From assembly GCA_905221605.1 (NCBI GenBank), contig CAJNDS010000603.1, positions 1 through 64,000 on the forward strand: a stretch of 64,000 nt of DNA, given 5' to 3'. The notes beneath the pieces are model-generated. The model did no database searches. It was not told where the DNA came from and saw only the letters and a program-made list of their open reading frames with translations. Source of the DNA: Symbiodinium natans (lineage: Eukaryota; Sar; Dinophyceae; Suessiales; Symbiodiniaceae). This document shows, in pieces, positions 60,120 to 64,000 of this stretch (position 1 is its first letter; each line of letters opens with the position of its first letter). Made by a program: the position numbers and the translations under genes.

Positions 60120-61900
60120 AACCCTGCATCAACACAACAGTAAGTAAGTCTTAAAACACCCTAAGGCAGTTTCATGTGGCAGGAGCAACAAGAGCCACCC
60201 GCGTCAGACGGAAGTTGTGCCTGACTCCAAACCCTAAAGGAATCATGTCGCATCCCTGCCATGTGTAGCTCGTATGGAGAGGGTCTTAGGACATTGCACA
60301 ACCAAAATCACATGACGATCTGATTCCTGGGATGGTTCCTGCCTTCTACCTGCAGTATTCCCAAGTCTCCCTCATGTGTTCCCGACTCTTACTACCATGT
60401 TCCCTGCTTTTGGTTCCTCACAAAGCTTGAATGGCGGGAGCCTGGTGGGAGCCTGCTATGAACTCCGTGTCACTTGGAATCGGCAACTGCCTTCCACTCG
60501 AGCGGTTCTGCGCCTTGACTTTCCCACTCCCAACAGTTCCCCTCATGTCAAGACTTGAGCACCAAAGCACTTTGATTCGTTGAAGCGAGAGCTCATCCGG
60601 TCTCCAGGTGGCAAGCTTTGGCACCTGGTCTTCTGCCGAAGCTTCGCAGACTGATTCATCCTGTGAAGCTGACCACGCCTACTGAGCCTACTGTAGCCTG
60701 AGCGCGGGGCAAGTACACCTCCAAAGCCAATGCTCAAAAACAGGATGTCGGAGCACCAGCCGCCTAGTGCTGGGTTTCCGGGTAGCGAGGCACGACAGAG
60801 ACCGGTGCAGGGTCATTGGCATCTTGAAAGAGGAACACCTTGCCTTGCCGGCTTGGCATTATTGCTTTCATTATTGCTTTCTGGGTCAACACTGTGTGGT
60901 CCAAAACCGCATGTACTTCAAGTGAAGAGCGACCAAAAAACACAGGAGATAAGCATAGCTTGCATAGTACCTCTCTTGCGGGCAGCATGTGGCAGCACAA
61001 AAGATAGCTCGTCACGATTGCTTCGCTCACTGCTTGGCAGCATTCCTCGCCTTATAACGTCGCAAAGGCAACGTCTTCCTCTCTCATGCGTGTGCAAATT
61101 TGAGCGGCCAAACGCCGCCCTCAGAGCCTCCACATCAGGGGGCGCTGGGCTTAAGCGCCACCAAGATGGGGCAGTGATTTTGAGGAGAAGGCTGCTTGCT
61201 ACAAAACCTACATCCCTCTCTTGCGAGATTTCGATGTCAGCATGATGCTACAGCAACCCAGGTCGGCGACCTCAGTTCCAGCGTGAGCAGATGCCATCTA
61301 GAAACCGTGTCCTGCCATGTGCTACATAACGGTTCGGTATCTATTGCCGTCTCCTTGCCTGCGCAAAGCTCTGTCAACCTTCCTGGACCCGCAAGTTCAG
61401 AATTTCCTGCACCAGCGTCTGACCTCGACACACCTCGGCAGTATGTCTAGCCGAGCATTAACCCCCCTCGACTACTCCAATTCGAGGAGAAAAAGCAAAA
61501 GCTCCACACTCGGAGTCCAGACAAGGCCATGGAATGCACCCCGGATCGGAGGCATAATGAACTCACGTGCAAAACGAGTGAAACAGCTTCTCGTTTACAA
61601 CCGACATTGCTGCAGCTGCCCGAAGAGTACGAGATTCTGGGCCTCAATTATCCTCGCAATTCCTCGCAACATCGGAGCCCGGGATGAAATGATTCGAAAC
61701 ACTCGGATGCGGAGCTGTCACTCGAGGACGGTGTACGTTGTACTCCGGCACACCGCCGGGAGACCAACAGATGCCTGGAGAGCTCCAGCGCGATCGCTTT
61801 GCATGTGACAGTGCCAGTGAGTCACGGAATGTCCTCCATGGTCCAGCGCCGAAAGCCATCAATTGCCTTCAGAACAGAAGGACATGGAGGCATCGGGCAT
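60120..61900. other. No supportable gene
   Basis: A 171-codon plus frame at 60,730-61,245 and open minus frames opposite it are both plausible but carry no recognisable motif, so I assign neither. Confidence 0.35.
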
Positions 61901-61911
61901 CGTAGAGTCGT

Positions 61912-62184
<273 letters not shown>

Positions 62185-62850
62185 TATTGTGAAGTTGAAG
62201 ATTGGTGGAACTTATAAATTGCCCAGCACGGGGAGGCAGCAAGCTTGTAGAGGATGAACTTGGAATACTTGAGGTAGGAGATGGATGAAGGATGATGAAG
62301 GAAACGTTGCGTGAGGATATGGAAAAGCACCTAGATTGTAGGGCAATGGTTTGTGCAAAGCCAGTGCGTGGAGAGGGCATGCTGACCAAAGCAGAAGCTC
62401 CATGCTCTGATCGTTTCATCTGCGTGCTTTCATCAACACACTGTTGGATGTTCCAAGCGTTGAACCAACAGCGATTGCTGTTCTCGTTCACCACTCAATT
62501 AAAAGCAACGAACAACAAGCTCAACACTACTCCCCTGCTTGTATGCTGGACTAACCATCGCATGTACAGCGGCTTGTCCACACATAGAAATATAAAAAGA
62601 CCATGATCCCCCACCACCTCCAGCCAAAGACAACCCCCAAAGCGACCAAGAAGAGGACAGCAGGGAGGCAGCAACCGGCAGTGTTTTCACGTTGCAGACA
62701 TTCCTACGCTAGAAGGCTGCTTCTGGATACCTGCACATTGCGCCATGTTCTGAGGCTCCTCTCGGCGCACCCACGACATGCCGGACGCCCCAGACTGAAT
62801 GCAGCAGAAGAACTGTGGTGGACGCAGGAAAAGCCTGAAGCAGCTGTCGC

Positions 62851-62990
62851 ATGCTGCCACCACATCGTAAAGAAATTCGCAGGGTTTCTGAACTTCTGGA
62901 CCCTGCCTCCATGGAGTCCGCGCGCCACTGGCTCCGCACCATCAGTGAGGCGGACCGAGTGCTGTCGATCGCCTCAGAGTCCATCAGCCC
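62851..62990 (+). CDS. Possible helical exon, strand uncertain
   Basis: The plus frame reads HRKEIRRVSELLDPASMESA, then RHWLRTISEADRVLSIASES. It is a convincing amphipathic helix with a Pro/Gly/His tail, but no domain is recognised. The minus frames are less balanced. Evidence is composition only. Confidence 0.28.
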
Positions 62991-63329
62991 CCCCGGCTCC
63001 CCGCGCCTTGGGCTCCATGGGCTCCATGGGCTCCCTGTGACTTTGCGCAGATCTTCCGCAGTCCGAGGCCGGAACGAAATCCTGAGCCATGCACAGCGGA
63101 CGGGACATGTTTGTTGCAGTTTCGTGCGGATCTTAAAGATGGACTGTGAGAAGCCTCAAGCTCAAGAACTATATGAGAACGCGATTTGCACAAGACTTGA
63201 ACGCCCCAAGAGCTCCAGCAGAGCTCCGGGCGTCCCAGGTCTGTGACTTGCTCTCCTTCTTGCGCCAGGTCGTCTGGATCCCCTTCGCGCCCTGGAACAA
63301 CCAACACATTACGAAGCCTTGCCAAGGCA

Positions 63330-63466
63330 GATGCGCATGAGGCCCTGGCAATGGAGGTCGGGTACTGCGTTTTCGAGAAGTTGAGCATGCGCACCTGGAG
63401 GATGTTAGCAGCTCCAACCCACGGTCCGAGTCCGAGAACCAAGCGCCCAGTGAGAATCAGCGCCAA
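63330..63466 (-). CDS. Possible membrane-protein exon
   Basis: The minus frame reads ALILTGRLVLGLGPWVGAAN, then ILQVRMLNFSKTQYPTSIAR. The G-R-x-x-x-G-L-G pattern, with a small-residue helix and a later Arg, resembles the middle of a major-facilitator fold. The plus frame over it is also open, so the call is weak. Confidence 0.28.
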
Positions 63467-64000
63467 TCTCTGCCGACTCCCGAGTGCCCGGCTTTGTTTC
63501 CTGCCAGGAACCTTGGAGTTTGAAGTTGCGAATGACGCACGTTGTTCCTTTGTTTTTCTTCGCAGATGTCTCTTTGCTAGGCCACGGGCGCCTGGGAAAG
63601 CGCCTCACTGCCCAAGCTCACCTTCTTGACCTGCTTCCGGCGAAGGGAACCCTTTGATAGAGGAGGCTTAGACATACCATCCCTCAGAGCACAGGGAATA
63701 TCGATTGCCAGATGAACAGTATCGATAATAGCTCTGGATCGACCCCAGCACGTCACAATCGTAACAATCCGGTCGTGTTCCACTACTAATTATAGCTCTA
63801 GGTGGAAACAATCCTCCCAAGGAAAGCGCGTCACATCTTTCTGAGGGTTTGGAGAGGAAAGGGTTCCATAGACCCTACGGCCATCCACGCAAACATGCCT
63901 GAGTCAGAGACAAACCCATTCAGGGAACAGGGCTTATTCCACATGAAAACCGCTACTGCCCATCAACACTTTGGGTGACTCCGGAGAATGAAGAGCTCGA

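Noticed and set aside
60730-61245. A 171-codon plus frame with a hydrophobic segment (GLALLLSLLLSG)
   Set aside because: Open minus frames over it are equally plausible and no domain is seen, so I did not assign a gene.

Overview
The window looks like dinoflagellate nuclear DNA, most likely from the Symbiodiniaceae or a relative. Coding sequence is broken into very small exons. In the gene I could trace best, 13 of 15 introns start with GC instead of GT, and every acceptor is AG followed by G. Telomere-type TTTAGGG repeats occur inside the sequence, and large simple-sequence tracts lie between exons. I saw no bacterial operon, no Shine-Dalgarno pattern, no rRNA or tRNA and no CRISPR array. 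Because exons are so short, long open frames are a poor guide here. I found genes by reading all frames for domain motifs and joining exons by phase.

Nearly every convincing exon is on the minus strand, which fits one unidirectional gene cluster. From right to left (5' to 3' for these genes) it holds: an unidentified membrane-protein gene (59.7-59.2 kb); small unidentified exons (57.9-55.7 kb); a complete single-exon major-facilitator transporter related to SLC43/Fmp42 (55,437-53,962); a possible kelch-like exon and others (53.1-52.1 kb); a kelch-BTB gene (46,151-38,843) with six kelch blades followed by a BTB domain and the start of a BACK region; inside that gene's one very long intron, a second gene on the same strand coding a ubiquitin-like plus WD40 protein (43,308-41,260); the 3' end of an unidentified gene (35.0-34.5 kb); a large GH13 gene resembling glucan branching enzyme (33,131 to about 27,500); an unidentified helical protein (24.3-23.7 kb); a PPR protein (17.5-16.3 kb); and several unidentified proteins towards the left end. 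Only a few exon candidates, a possible Sec7-like one at 19.3 kb and a zinc-ribbon-like one at 46.9 kb, read on the plus strand.

Between and within the genes lie an inverted (CTA)n/(TAG)n tract of about 330 bp that could fold into a giant hairpin (37.96-38.29 kb), a GA/CA compound microsatellite (61.9-62.2 kb), long G or C runs, AT-rich tracts, and at least five telomere-like arrays, two of them arranged as inverted pairs.

The most unusual finding is the nested same-strand ubiquitin-like/WD40 gene in the kelch-BTB intron. All gene models were made by eye. Domain calls rest on motif recognition, not on searches.
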